64,000 nt of DNA, from assembly GCF_910588665.1 (NCBI RefSeq), contig NZ_CAJUPR010000006.1, positions 1 through 64,000 on the forward strand, read 5' to 3'. How positions within the stretch are numbered: the first letter of the stretch is position 1; each line of letters starts with the position of its first letter. Under the pieces are notes generated by a model that was not told the DNA's origin, ran no database searches, and saw only the letters and a list, made by a program, of their open reading frames with translations. The stretch is from an uncultured Brachyspira sp. GTDB taxonomy: Bacteria; Spirochaetota; Brachyspiria; Brachyspirales; Brachyspiraceae. Shown one piece after another: positions 26,830 to 35,838 of the stretch. The translations under genes were made by a program, and so were the position numbers.

Positions 26830-27186
26830 TTACTTAGCAGGAGTTAATTTAGTTAAAGCATCTTCAGCTAATGCAGTCCAAGTAGCACCGCTTACACCGT
26901 CAGCATAAATATTATTAGCTTTTATCATTTTATCATAAGCTGCTTTTCCTCTTGCAGGACCGCTGCTGTGTCCGCACTTTGTCAATACAACCTTTGTCAA
27001 TTTGCCGCCTGCAACGGTAAATTTACCCTGATAATCTCCGGGTCTGTTTTTATAAACAGCTTTATAATTGCCCAAATATGTTCCGTCAGGTATTTTTGAC
27101 AAATCTACTTTTTTCTGAGCAAATAGGAACATACTAGCGGTAAAAATAACCGTAAATACTAAAAACATAACTTTTTTTAAACGCAT
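26830..27186 (-). CDS. Exported FMN-binding domain protein
   Basis: 118 residues: a signal peptide (about residues 1-23, ending near LFAQ) and a single FMN_bind domain. The motif DGVSGATWT near residue 97 matches the ApbE flavinylation consensus D-G-x-S/T-G-A-T, where FMN is joined to the last threonine. The domain is the same as the flavin-carrying part of RnfG/NqrC and of extracytosolic reductases. With nothing else in the protein, it is probably a small periplasmic flavoprotein electron carrier. Partners and apbE are not in the window. It has its own terminator and a GGAGAA ribosome-binding site. Confidence 0.85.
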   Translation of the reverse strand: MRLKKVMFLVFTVIFTASMFLFAQKKVDLSKIPDGTYLGNYKAVYKNRPGDYQGKFTVAGGKLTKVVLTKCGHSSGPARGKAAYDKMIKANNIYADGVSGATWTALAEDALTKLTPAK

Positions 27187-27322
27187 ACATTCTCCTTTTT
27201 AAATATAAAAAATTACTCGTTAATCATTCCCTCCATTCTGAAGAATGGCAGACACTCATAACTTTTTATTATATGTTAAATTAAAACTATATAAGCAGTA
27301 AAAAGTAAAATATTTTATGAAA

Positions 27323-27739
27323 TTAATTTAATATTTTTTTTATTTCACCATCTCTTAGCAAGCTTAATAAATTATTATATTCCACAGCTGTTTTTATTTG
27401 ATAATATCTGCCGTCTATAAAACTTGAATATTCTACTTTAATATATTTTTCTACAATATCTTTCAATTCTGTATTTTCATATTTTTCGTTCGGAAGTTCT
27501 TTAGCAAATGCAGTTTCTGTTTTTACCTTTGACAAAGCCAAAGCAGCATTAAAAGCGCTGTTTTTTATATCTTCTTCCGTTACGGCATAACTGTTCGGAT
27601 ACCCTATGGAAGTTACTATAAATTTATTTTCATTTATCCAGCCTTCATTAAAATTAATATTTAAAGCTGTTTTTTCAGCCGATTTGCATGATATTAATAA
27701 AATAAACACAAATACAATATATGTAAAAATATATCTCAT
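27323..27739 (-). CDS. Lipoprotein, LPP20-like
   Basis: 138-residue protein with a lipoprotein signal peptide: a hydrophobic stretch followed by the lipobox LISC (Cys18) and KSAEKTA. The mature part (FIVTSIGYPN, then an Ala-rich helix EEDIKNSAFNAALALSK, then a YYQIKTAVEY strand) has the layout of LPP20-type lipoproteins, which are often repeated in spirochaetes. Function unknown. It is divergent from the exported propeller-like gene at 27888. Confidence 0.6.
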   Translation of the reverse strand: MRYIFTYIVFVFILLISCKSAEKTALNINFNEGWINENKFIVTSIGYPNSYAVTEEDIKNSAFNAALALSKVKTETAFAKELPNEKYENTELKDIVEKYIKVEYSSFIDGRYYQIKTAVEYNNLLSLLRDGEIKKILN

Positions 27740-27887
27740 ACCGCCTCCGAATTATAAAAATGCATCTTTACAATAATCGTCAAATTCTATTTTTTTTAAA
27801 GTATATAATTTTACAGATTATTAATTTTAGAGTATGATAATTCCGATTATATAAAAAATATTTAAACTTAATAATTGGGAATTATTT

Positions 27888-29495
27888 ATGAAAAGATTAT
27901 ATATTATATCTGTCATCTTTCTTTTATTATATGTAAAAGCATTTAATCAAATATATACCCTGCAAAACGGAGAAAAATTAAATAATTCATATATTCTGTC
28001 TGAAAACGATTACGCAATAATTTTAGAAAAAAACACGGCTGATTTAGGAAAAACTTTTGATATAATCTTCAAAGATACAAGGTTGGAAGGATACAAAGAA
28101 GCGGGAAGCATAAAAATACTGCCTAATGGTACTTTAATAGCCACTATGTTAAAAACTTCTTTGGCAAAAGATATGTGGGTATTAATATACGGTAATATAG
28201 AGCAGGAATTTGATTCTATAGAAAAAGAAATGTATGCAGGAAACAATTCCGTAATATTTGCCAGATTAACGGATTATGGAATTGCCGTAATAAACGGAGA
28301 AGCAAAGGTTCAATATTCTGAATTATACGAAAGCGTTATTAATGAAAATAATTATGCTTTTTCGTATTCAAGAGACGGGCGGTATTATGTAAATATTAAC
28401 GGAGAGGAAAAACAAGTAACTGCAAAAGTTACTAAATTAAAAATCTCAAATGACGGAAAAAATATTGTATATGTTATAGATAATCAGGAAAACTCTATAA
28501 TATTTAACGGAAGTAATGATACTGAAAGTTTCAGATTAGTTGATGATTTAGCCTCATTTAATAATAACAGCATAGCCTATGCTGTAAAAATGATGCCTAA
28601 TACTATAACGGACAATGATATTTCAAATATGCTAATAAACAGCAATGATTCAAATATGATGATAACTAATGATATCATAACAAATACTGTATCTATAACA
28701 AATTATAATTTATCAAATATAAATATATATACAAATGAAGAAGGAATAACGGTTAAGGGTCAGTCAAATACTATAGCATTAATAACCGTAACAAATATTA
28801 TAACAAATATAAGATATAATGAATTAAGTTCTCTTCCACCTGCCTCAGATATTTCAAATACTATAACATATAATGAATCTATAATGACAAGCGTTATAGC
28901 AAACGGAAGAAATTACGGTAATTTTAATTCTGTAACAAATATGTCTTTTTCTCCAAACGGAAAAACTTTAGTATTTGTAAATATCAATACCAATAATACA
29001 ATGCAGTTATATGCAGGCGGAAATATAACTCCTAATTATGATATTATACATAATTATAAATATTCGGAAGACGGCAGTATTTTCGCATATTCTGCTCAGA
29101 CTAACGGAGTATCTTTTATAGTACTTAACGGAAAAAGACTGCCTAAAAATTATAATAGTATAAACAGCATATATTTTTCATCAAATAATAATTTAGTTTA
29201 TAATGCATCGAAAAACGGAAGAGAATATATTATAGCTGATGATTTTGAAAGTCCTTCATACAATAAAATAACTTCATTTAAATTTTCAGGAGATTCTTTT
29301 GCATTTACTGCTGAAAGACTAGGCAAATATTATTATTTTATTCTAAATAAAAATACATCTTTAAGAAGGGAATTCGGAGGATATGATTATATATCAGATA
29401 TGGATGATAATCAAAAAGAAGCATTATCAATAGCATCAGACGGAAAAAACATTTTCATAATAAAAGACGGCATATTAATAAATAATAATCAATAG
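27888..29495 (+). CDS. Exported protein with repeated propeller-like strands
   Basis: 535 residues with an N-terminal signal peptide (about residues 1-20). The body contains repeated segments of the type 'NG-x-x-(Y/F)' and 'SPNGKTLVFVN', 'SEDGSIFAYSAQTNG', 'NGREYIIADDF', which look like blades of a PD40/WD40-type beta-propeller. A stretch at about residues 235-325 is extremely Asn/Thr/Ile-rich (NDIITNTVSITNYN) and may be a surface loop or low-complexity insertion. I cannot assign a function; the periplasm or cell surface is the likely location. A hairpin terminator follows the stop codon. Confidence 0.6.
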   Translation: MKRLYIISVIFLLLYVKAFNQIYTLQNGEKLNNSYILSENDYAIILEKNTADLGKTFDIIFKDTRLEGYKEAGSIKILPNGTLIATMLKTSLAKDMWVLIYGNIEQEFDSIEKEMYAGNNSVIFARLTDYGIAVINGEAKVQYSELYESVINENNYAFSYSRDGRYYVNINGEEKQVTAKVTKLKISNDGKNIVYVIDNQENSIIFNGSNDTESFRLVDDLASFNNNSIAYAVKMMPNTITDNDISNMLINSNDSNMMITNDIITNTVSITNYNLSNINIYTNEEGITVKGQSNTIALITVTNIITNIRYNELSSLPPASDISNTITYNESIMTSVIANGRNYGNFNSVTNMSFSPNGKTLVFVNINTNNTMQLYAGGNITPNYDIIHNYKYSEDGSIFAYSAQTNGVSFIVLNGKRLPKNYNSINSIYFSSNNNLVYNASKNGREYIIADDFESPSYNKITSFKFSGDSFAFTAERLGKYYYFILNKNTSLRREFGGYDYISDMDDNQKEALSIASDGKNIFIIKDGILINNNQ

Positions 29496-29500
29496 CTATT

Positions 29501-29547
29501 AAAATTGAAATGCGTAAATCCATATATGATTCACGCATTTCAATTTT
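29501..29547 (+). terminator. Hairpin terminator after the propeller-like gene
   Basis: A 15-bp perfect stem (29501-29515 with 29533-29547) that can be extended by an inner AATC/GATT pairing. It begins 6 nt after the stop codon and ends in AATTTT. Confidence 0.75.
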
Positions 29548-29579
29548 AAAGCATCTATTTAATTAGAGAAAATTATAAC

Positions 29580-29607
29580 TTGACTTAATTTTTTTTATAG
29601 TTAAAAT
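29580..29607 (+). promoter_or_regulatory. Promoter of the RNase J-sppA unit
   Basis: TTGACT (29580-29585), a 16-bp spacer and TAAAAT (29602-29607), predicting a leader of about 45 nt before the RNase J ATG. Confidence 0.6.
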
Positions 29608-29658
29608 ACAAAATATATTTTAAGTTTTGTTTTTTTAATCAAATAAAGTAGTTTATAA

Positions 29659-31563
29659 ATGAATGATAATGCTAAAATAAGGATCATACCTCTTGGCGGC
29701 GTACAAGAAATAGGTATGAATATGACAATTATAGAATACGGAAATGAAGCTTTAATAATAGACTGCGGTTTCATGTTTCCAAGATATCATATGTTAGGAA
29801 TAGATTATGTTATTCCTGATACTTCATATTTGGAAGATAAAAATGTTATAGGGCTGATACTTACTCATGGACATGAGGATCATATAGGAGCAATACCGCA
29901 TTTTTTAAGAAAATTTCCTCATATTTCAATATACGGTTCAAGACTTACGATAGCTTTTTTAAGGGCAAAATTAAATGATTATAAAAACGAATATAAAGAA
30001 GCAAAACTGTATGAAGTGGAGCCTAGAAATAAAATACAGTTAGGAATGAATTTTGATATAGAGTTTATAAGAGTTAATCACAGCATACCTGACGGAGTAG
30101 GAATTGCAATTACAACTCCTCTCGGCATAATAATACATACAGGAGATTTCAAAATAGATTTAAATCCCACAACGGATAAATTTATAGATCTTTATAAATT
30201 TGCCGAATACGGAGAAAACGGAGTACTATTAATGCTTGCTGACTCAACAAATTGTCAGAAAGAAGGATTTTCTATGAGCGAAAGCGTTGTGCAGAATACT
30301 ATGACTCCGCTTTTTAATTATTCCGACGGCATGATTATAGTAGCAGTGTTTGCAAGCAGCATAGAAAGAATACAAGATTTGGTAACAGCTGCAAAAATTA
30401 ATAATAAATATGTGGCTTTTTCTGGAAGAAGCTTAATAAAATATACTAAAATAGCGGAGGATATGGGATATTTAAATCTGTATGATATAGTTATACCTAT
30501 AGATAAAATAAACAGATACCCCAGAGAAAAAATCGTATGCATAACAACGGGAACTCAGGGAGAACCTTATTCCTCTCTTTCTTTAATAGCTGCAGAGTCC
30601 CATAAGCATATAAAAGTAGAAGACGGTGATATGGTAATATTCTCATCTAGCGTAATACCCGGAAATGAAATGTCTGTTACAAGAATGATAAATAATTTAT
30701 TTGACCTTGGAGCAAAAATGGTGGGAGAAGATAAAAAACTTCTTCATGTATCAGGACATGCCTCAAGCGAAGATTTAAAATTAATGTACAGATTAGTAAA
30801 ACCTAAATATTTTGTACCTATACATGGAGAAAAGAGACATTTAATCACTCATATAAAACTTGTTGAAAATTTAAATGGTTTGGAAAGCAAAGGATTTCTT
30901 CTGTATAACGGAGATGTATTGGAAATAGACGAAACTTTAGATGCAAAAACGGCGGAACCTATAGAAATAAGAAATATATATGTTGATGGAAAAGGTGTTG
31001 GAGATTTAGAGGAAAGCATATTTTATGACAGAGAACAGCTGTCTCTTAATGGTGTGGTAGTGGCAAATGTTATAGCCAAAAAAAATAATAAAGGCGAATA
31101 TGATATAAGAGTAGATTTGGAAAGCAAAGGCTTTACATATAACGGAGGCGAAAAAGAAGGCTTAATAAACAAAACAGAACAATTAAGAGAAGAAGGCATA
31201 ACTTCTGCAGCAGAAACTGTAAGAAAATTATTAAGCAGAAATAAAAGAACTCCTTCCACAATTAAATATGAAGTAAGAGAAGCTCTTCGTAAAAAATTCA
31301 TAAAGATTATAGGAAGAGAACCTGTAATATTTGTATGCTTATATATGGATCATATTTATGTGAAGAATGTGGATAATATTATAAATAATAATGAATCTCA
31401 AAATGAATCAATAATTGATAACACGGATAATACAGACAACAATAAGGAGGAAGAAATAACATGTCATACGAAGAAGAAAAAGAGAATCAAGAAAACCGCT
31501 TTGAAGAAAAAATCGGTTCAAATAAAGAGAATAAAAAAGAAAAAGCAGGCAAAAGAGAGCTAA
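29659..31563 (+). CDS. rnj: Ribonuclease J
   Basis: Metallo-beta-lactamase/beta-CASP ribonuclease with 5'-3' exo- and endonuclease activity for mRNA decay and rRNA maturation. It has the N-terminal RIIPLGGVQEIGMNMT, the zinc motif THGHEDHIG (His70, His72, Asp74, His75), the beta-CASP SGHASSEDL motif and the KPKYFVPIHGEKRHL block. Family members are about 555 residues; this one is 634. The extra tail is Asn/Asp-rich, then strongly basic (about 20 lysines and arginines in the last 30 residues). The basic end is encoded within the first 103 nt of the out-of-frame sppA gene. Confidence 0.95.
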   Translation: MNDNAKIRIIPLGGVQEIGMNMTIIEYGNEALIIDCGFMFPRYHMLGIDYVIPDTSYLEDKNVIGLILTHGHEDHIGAIPHFLRKFPHISIYGSRLTIAFLRAKLNDYKNEYKEAKLYEVEPRNKIQLGMNFDIEFIRVNHSIPDGVGIAITTPLGIIIHTGDFKIDLNPTTDKFIDLYKFAEYGENGVLLMLADSTNCQKEGFSMSESVVQNTMTPLFNYSDGMIIVAVFASSIERIQDLVTAAKINNKYVAFSGRSLIKYTKIAEDMGYLNLYDIVIPIDKINRYPREKIVCITTGTQGEPYSSLSLIAAESHKHIKVEDGDMVIFSSSVIPGNEMSVTRMINNLFDLGAKMVGEDKKLLHVSGHASSEDLKLMYRLVKPKYFVPIHGEKRHLITHIKLVENLNGLESKGFLLYNGDVLEIDETLDAKTAEPIEIRNIYVDGKGVGDLEESIFYDREQLSLNGVVVANVIAKKNNKGEYDIRVDLESKGFTYNGGEKEGLINKTEQLREEGITSAAETVRKLLSRNKRTPSTIKYEVREALRKKFIKIIGREPVIFVCLYMDHIYVKNVDNIINNNESQNESIIDNTDNTDNNKEEEITCHTKKKKRIKKTALKKKSVQIKRIKKKKQAKES

Positions 31564-32561
31564 TATTCACGGCATTAATTATAATATCAATAATTATCGG
31601 AAGCTTAAATATATTTACTAAAAAAAATATAAAAATACCGTCAAAAAATATCACTAATGATATCAGCAGTTCAATGCAGTTAAAAGAAGGAATAGCCATT
31701 GTAGATTTAACGGGCATAATAACTCATACTAAAATAAAAAACAGCATAGGTTTTGAATATCCTTCCGTAACGGAAAAGCTTATTAATGATTTTGAATATT
31801 ATATGAAACACCCAAATGTTAAAGCTGTAGTTTTACAAGTAGACAGTCCAGGAGGATCTTTAACTTCATGCGAGGAAGCTTTAAAATATCTGCAGGAATT
31901 AAAAGAAAAAAATCCGAAGCCTATAGTAGCATCATTCAGAAGTATAGCTGCAAGCGGAGGATATTATATATCTATGATAGCTGATAAAATATATGCAAAT
32001 GAATCTACGCTTACGGGAAGTATAGGAGTTATATCCCAGTTTTTTAATGTATCGGAGCTTATGGATAAATACGGCATAAAAATGTATACTATAAAAAGCG
32101 GAATAAATAAAGATTCTCTATCTCCTTTCAGAAAACCCAGAGAAGATGAATTGGCTTATTGGCAGGATATGACTGAAGAATTTGTCTCGTTATTTACAAA
32201 TGTAGTTGAGCAATCAAGAGGAAGCAAAATAAAAGGCAGCAGAGAAGATATATTTGACGGAAGAATATTCAGCGGAAAAAATGCATTGGAAGCTGGGCTT
32301 ATAGACTCTATAGGAACATTGCATGATGCTCTAAAAGATGCGGCTGAAATGGGAGGCATAAAAGATGAAGAGCCCTATATAATAAAAAAACCTGAAATAA
32401 AAAACAATGTGTTCAATCTTGTATTTTCAAGTATTGCCGAAAATATAAAACCTAAATCAGGCATGCCCTATTCTTCTTTTCCTTATGAAGAAATAATGAG
32501 TTCTAAATATATGGGAGTGCCTATGTATATTTATATTCCTAATTATAACGGAGAAAATTAA
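31461..32561 (+). CDS. sppA: Signal peptide peptidase SppA (S49 family)
   Basis: Membrane-bound serine protease that degrades signal peptides after their removal. It has 366 residues: a highly charged 32-residue cytoplasmic N-terminus, one membrane helix (about 33-52) and the S49 domain. VDSPGGSLTS lies ahead of the catalytic Ser165 in IAASGGYYIS, and the probable base is Lys217 in SGINKD. Start 31461 is supported by AAGGAGG 9 nt upstream and because the next in-frame Met lies past the membrane helix. That start lies inside the RNase J gene. The stop codon overlaps the ATG of the following gene. Confidence 0.92.
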   Translation: MSYEEEKENQENRFEEKIGSNKENKKEKAGKRELIFTALIIISIIIGSLNIFTKKNIKIPSKNITNDISSSMQLKEGIAIVDLTGIITHTKIKNSIGFEYPSVTEKLINDFEYYMKHPNVKAVVLQVDSPGGSLTSCEEALKYLQELKEKNPKPIVASFRSIAASGGYYISMIADKIYANESTLTGSIGVISQFFNVSELMDKYGIKMYTIKSGINKDSLSPFRKPREDELAYWQDMTEEFVSLFTNVVEQSRGSKIKGSREDIFDGRIFSGKNALEAGLIDSIGTLHDALKDAAEMGGIKDEEPYIIKKPEIKNNVFNLVFSSIAENIKPKSGMPYSSFPYEEIMSSKYMGVPMYIYIPNYNGEN

Positions 32562-33127
32562 TGCATATATCTGAAGCAATATACTATTATATATTAAAGC
32601 CTAAAACTGCTATAAAAAAAAATATAAATTTTGAATACTCTGTTTTAATATATTTATTAACATCTTTAAGCATTGCCGTATCAATAATTTATATTCTAGA
32701 TAACAGAAGCAATATACTTTATTTATTAATTCTTACATTTGGAATAGCTGCATATATAACAATATCAAATATAGCAAAAATAGCTATTATCAATCTTACA
32801 ATATCAGTTTTTTTTAAGAATAATAGTAAAAATAATATAACAAATTTTATTAATAATTGTTTTGGTATGTACGGAATATTTATTTTTATACTTCCTGTAA
32901 CATTAATATTTGGAAAATATGCATCTATATATTTTATACAAGCCGCAGCTTTTTTAATACTGCAGTTATATTATATAATTCTGATGTATAATAATATCAA
33001 ATATTCATTTAATATAGAAAGCCCATTTAAAGTTTTTTTAGTTTTAATAACACCTGTAATATGCAGTTACTTACTATATGTATCATTGGCAATATTAATA
33101 TTCGGAGTTTTTATAAACTATATATAA
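32561..33127 (+). CDS. Polytopic membrane protein, Yip1-like
   Basis: 188 residues with five or six membrane helices. The N-terminus (ISEAIYYYILKPKTAIKK) followed by alternating helices and a FNIESPF loop loosely matches Yip1-domain proteins, but I am not certain. Its ATG shares one base with the sppA stop codon (TAATG) and the LptF/G gene begins 3 nt after its stop, so it belongs to a tightly packed rnj-sppA-this gene-LptF/G unit. Function unknown; the context is the cell envelope. Confidence 0.55.
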   Translation: MHISEAIYYYILKPKTAIKKNINFEYSVLIYLLTSLSIAVSIIYILDNRSNILYLLILTFGIAAYITISNIAKIAIINLTISVFFKNNSKNNITNFINNCFGMYGIFIFILPVTLIFGKYASIYFIQAAAFLILQLYYIILMYNNIKYSFNIESPFKVFLVLITPVICSYLLYVSLAILIFGVFINYI

Positions 33128-33130
33128 GCT

Positions 33131-34384
33131 ATGAAAAAAATTACCAAGTATATTATAAAAGAAACTATAGGTCCTTTTTTTGCAGGCATTTTATTTTTTA
33201 CTTTCATATTTGTAATACAGCTTTTACCCGAATTAATAAGACTCATACTTAATAACGGAGCTCCTCTGATTATGTCATTAGAAGTATTTGCATATATGCT
33301 TCCTTTTAACATAGCTATAACAATACCCATGTCCATACTTATGGCTAGTATAATAGGATACGGTAGACTGTCTTCAGATAATGAAATAATAGTAATGAGA
33401 GCCTTAGGATTTCCTCATATGAGAATATATATGCCGATTATAATATTAGGAATTATAACATTTATATTTTCGTTATTTTTTAATAATGTAATTATGTCAG
33501 AATCAAATTACAGATACAGAGCATTAATTTCCTACATGGTAAATATAAAACCATCAATTGCCGTAGGAAAATTAGAATTCTCAGATATTCCTGATATGGG
33601 ATTATCCATAGGTTCGGAGTATGCCGATGACAAAAGCATATCTAATGTTATTATATATGATAAATCCGAAATAAAAAGAGTTATAAACGCTAAATACGGT
33701 ATCTGGAAAAATAATGAAGCTAATTCAAGTGTAGTAACATTAACATTATATGACGGTATAGTACAAGAAATGCCTGGATACGGGTTTGCTACAAACGATT
33801 ATACAGTATTTGATTCTATGGACATTAATATTGTAAGGAAAGTAAGCACATTAAGCTCCCATGAAAGAGGATTAAGAGAAATGCCATCTTGGCAAATACT
33901 CAAAAAAATAAATACATTAAAATTGAATGCTGATAAATCTGTAGACGAGCAAATAAATGCAATGATAAATAATGCATATCATAACACTGAAACAAATACA
34001 GTTGATATAATTTCATTTTCCAATGAATATGTAAATACCAACTCGGTGCAATTAAATTCCATAAGAGAAAAAGCAATAGACGAATCTGTGCCGTATTTTT
34101 ATTATGTGGAATTTCATAAATTTATATCAATACCAGCAGCTTGCTTATTTATGGTATTAATAGGAGCACCTTTGGGAATAGTAGGAAAAAGAAGCGGTAA
34201 AGGATTCGGATTCGGAATATCTGTAATAGTAGTTGTAATATATTATCTTCTTATTACAGCCGCAGAATTGATGGCTGGAGGAAAAAAAGTTCCGCCTATT
34301 GCCGCTATGTGGTTTCCAAATATAGTGCTGGCTATGATGGGAGCTTTCTTTATGATAAGATCTTTTTTCAGCAGAGGAAAATAA
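33131..34384 (+). CDS. LptF/LptG family LPS-export permease
   Basis: 417 residues with the YjgP/YjgQ (LptF/G) layout: three N-terminal membrane helices, with the motif NIAITIPMSILMASIIGYGRLSSDNEI including the coupling helix at its end, a large periplasmic beta-jellyroll domain (roughly residues 120-300), then three C-terminal helices with FLMVLIGAPLG-like VLIGAPLGIVGKRSGKG. It works with LptB2C to pull lipopolysaccharide from the inner membrane. Whether it is LptF or LptG cannot be told; no second copy lies in the window. It is the last gene of the unit. Confidence 0.88.
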   Translation: MKKITKYIIKETIGPFFAGILFFTFIFVIQLLPELIRLILNNGAPLIMSLEVFAYMLPFNIAITIPMSILMASIIGYGRLSSDNEIIVMRALGFPHMRIYMPIIILGIITFIFSLFFNNVIMSESNYRYRALISYMVNIKPSIAVGKLEFSDIPDMGLSIGSEYADDKSISNVIIYDKSEIKRVINAKYGIWKNNEANSSVVTLTLYDGIVQEMPGYGFATNDYTVFDSMDINIVRKVSTLSSHERGLREMPSWQILKKINTLKLNADKSVDEQINAMINNAYHNTETNTVDIISFSNEYVNTNSVQLNSIREKAIDESVPYFYYVEFHKFISIPAACLFMVLIGAPLGIVGKRSGKGFGFGISVIVVVIYYLLITAAELMAGGKKVPPIAAMWFPNIVLAMMGAFFMIRSFFSRGK

Positions 34385-34434
34385 AAAAGTATCATTATCA
34401 TTGTACATAATAATATATTTTTTATATAATACTA

Positions 34435-34483
34435 TTGACAATTTTTATATATATGGTAATATTACTATATATAGTAATATTAC
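34435..34483 (+). promoter_or_regulatory. trpB promoter with 28-bp palindromic operator
   Basis: TTGACA at 34435-34440 with a probable -10 TAATAT (34457-34462, 16-bp spacer). A perfect 28-bp palindrome covers 34456-34483; its centre (34469/34470) falls at the expected transcription start. Each arm is GTAATATTACTATA or its complement. This is the classic position for a repressor operator. The repressor is unknown. Confidence 0.65.
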
Positions 34484-34507
34484 TTATAAAAACAGAGGAT
34501 TTATAGT

Positions 34508-35761
34508 ATGAAAAATAGTAATAAAGGATTTTTCGGAAAATTCGGAGGGAGATTTGTTCCTGAAGAATTAGAAAAATTATTAATTGAACTTGAAGAAGCA
34601 TTTCTGTATTATATTAATGACAAAGAATTCTTAAACGAGCTTGAAGAATTAAGATCTGATTTTATAGGAAGACCTACCCCGTTAATGTATGCTGAAAATT
34701 TATCTGAAAAAATAGGTGGCGCTAAAATATATGTTAAACTTGAAGGTTTGGCAAATACAGGTGCTCATAAAATCAACAATTCAATAGGACAGGCTCTGCT
34801 TGCTAAAAGGATGGGAAAGAAAAAAATTATAGCTGAAACAGGAGCAGGTCAGCATGGTTTGGCATCAGCTGCGGCATGCGCAAAATTAGGTCTTGAATGT
34901 TCAATATATATGGGCGAGATAGATGTTAAAAGACAGCAGCCCAATGTTGTGTCTATGGAATTGTATGGTGCTAATGTAGTGTCTGTAACATCAGGAGGAA
35001 GAGGACTTAAAGATGCGGTTGATAAGGCATTAGAAGATTGGGTTAAAGATTTAAAAGATACGCATTATCTGCTTGGAAGTGCTGTAGGTCCCAGCCCTTA
35101 CCCTGATATTGTGAGAACTTTTCAATCAATAATAGGAAGAGAATTAGAAAAGCAAATAAAGGAAAAAAATTTAAATGTAAAAGCTATGATAGCATGCGTG
35201 GGAGGAGGCTCTAATGCCATAGGATTTTTTGAGCCTTTTATAGAAAAAGAAAATCCGAAATTAATAGCGGTTGAGGCAGGCGGAATAAGTATGACACTTG
35301 GAGAAAATGCTATTAGAATGAAAAATCCGTATGCTGAAAATATTGCAGCTCAGGGATATATGAGCAAGTTCATATTAAAAGAAGACGGAGAAATATCTGA
35401 AACTATGTCTATAGCTGCAGGACTTGATTATCCTGGAGTAGGTCCTCAGCTTGCATATTTGGGAGAATTAGGGAGAATAGAGTTTATTTATGCTACGGAT
35501 AAGGAAGCTGTTAATGCCGTAAAAGAGTTTGCAAGAAATGAGGGTATAATATTTGCATTAGAAAGCGCTCATGCAGGTGCTAAAGCAATTGAATATGCAA
35601 AACAATATTCAAAAGATGATGTAATTATAGTCAATATGTCTGGAAGAGGAGACAAAGATATATTTATAACTTCTCCTATATTCAGAACTGAAAAATGGAA
35701 AGAGTTCTTAAAAAATGAACTGGAAAGATTAGAAAAAAACATAGATATTCATAAGTTTTAG
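34508..35761 (+). CDS. trpB: Tryptophan synthase beta chain
   Basis: PLP enzyme that joins indole with L-serine to give tryptophan. 417 residues. It has the FGKFGGRFVPE start, the PLP lysine in NTGAHKINN, the AETGAGQHG loop and the phosphate-binding CVGGGSNAIG. These belong to the TrpB1 type that normally pairs with TrpA, but no trpA or other trp gene is adjacent. As an orphan it could salvage indole made by gut bacteria. AGAGGA precedes the ATG. It is probably controlled by the palindrome in its promoter and ends at a hairpin terminator. Confidence 0.95.
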   Translation: MKNSNKGFFGKFGGRFVPEELEKLLIELEEAFLYYINDKEFLNELEELRSDFIGRPTPLMYAENLSEKIGGAKIYVKLEGLANTGAHKINNSIGQALLAKRMGKKKIIAETGAGQHGLASAAACAKLGLECSIYMGEIDVKRQQPNVVSMELYGANVVSVTSGGRGLKDAVDKALEDWVKDLKDTHYLLGSAVGPSPYPDIVRTFQSIIGRELEKQIKEKNLNVKAMIACVGGGSNAIGFFEPFIEKENPKLIAVEAGGISMTLGENAIRMKNPYAENIAAQGYMSKFILKEDGEISETMSIAAGLDYPGVGPQLAYLGELGRIEFIYATDKEAVNAVKEFARNEGIIFALESAHAGAKAIEYAKQYSKDDVIIVNMSGRGDKDIFITSPIFRTEKWKEFLKNELERLEKNIDIHKF

Positions 35762-35783
35762 ATTCATATTTTTATATATTTCT

Positions 35784-35826
35784 TAGGTTTTTGTTTATTA
35801 ATTTTAATATTCAAAAGCCTATTTTT
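35784..35826 (+). terminator. Terminator of trpB
   Basis: A 10-bp stem with one G:U pair (35784-35793 with 35812-35821), followed by five T. It lies between the convergent trpB and lepB genes. Confidence 0.75.
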
Positions 35827-35838
35827 ATTAGTTTATAA

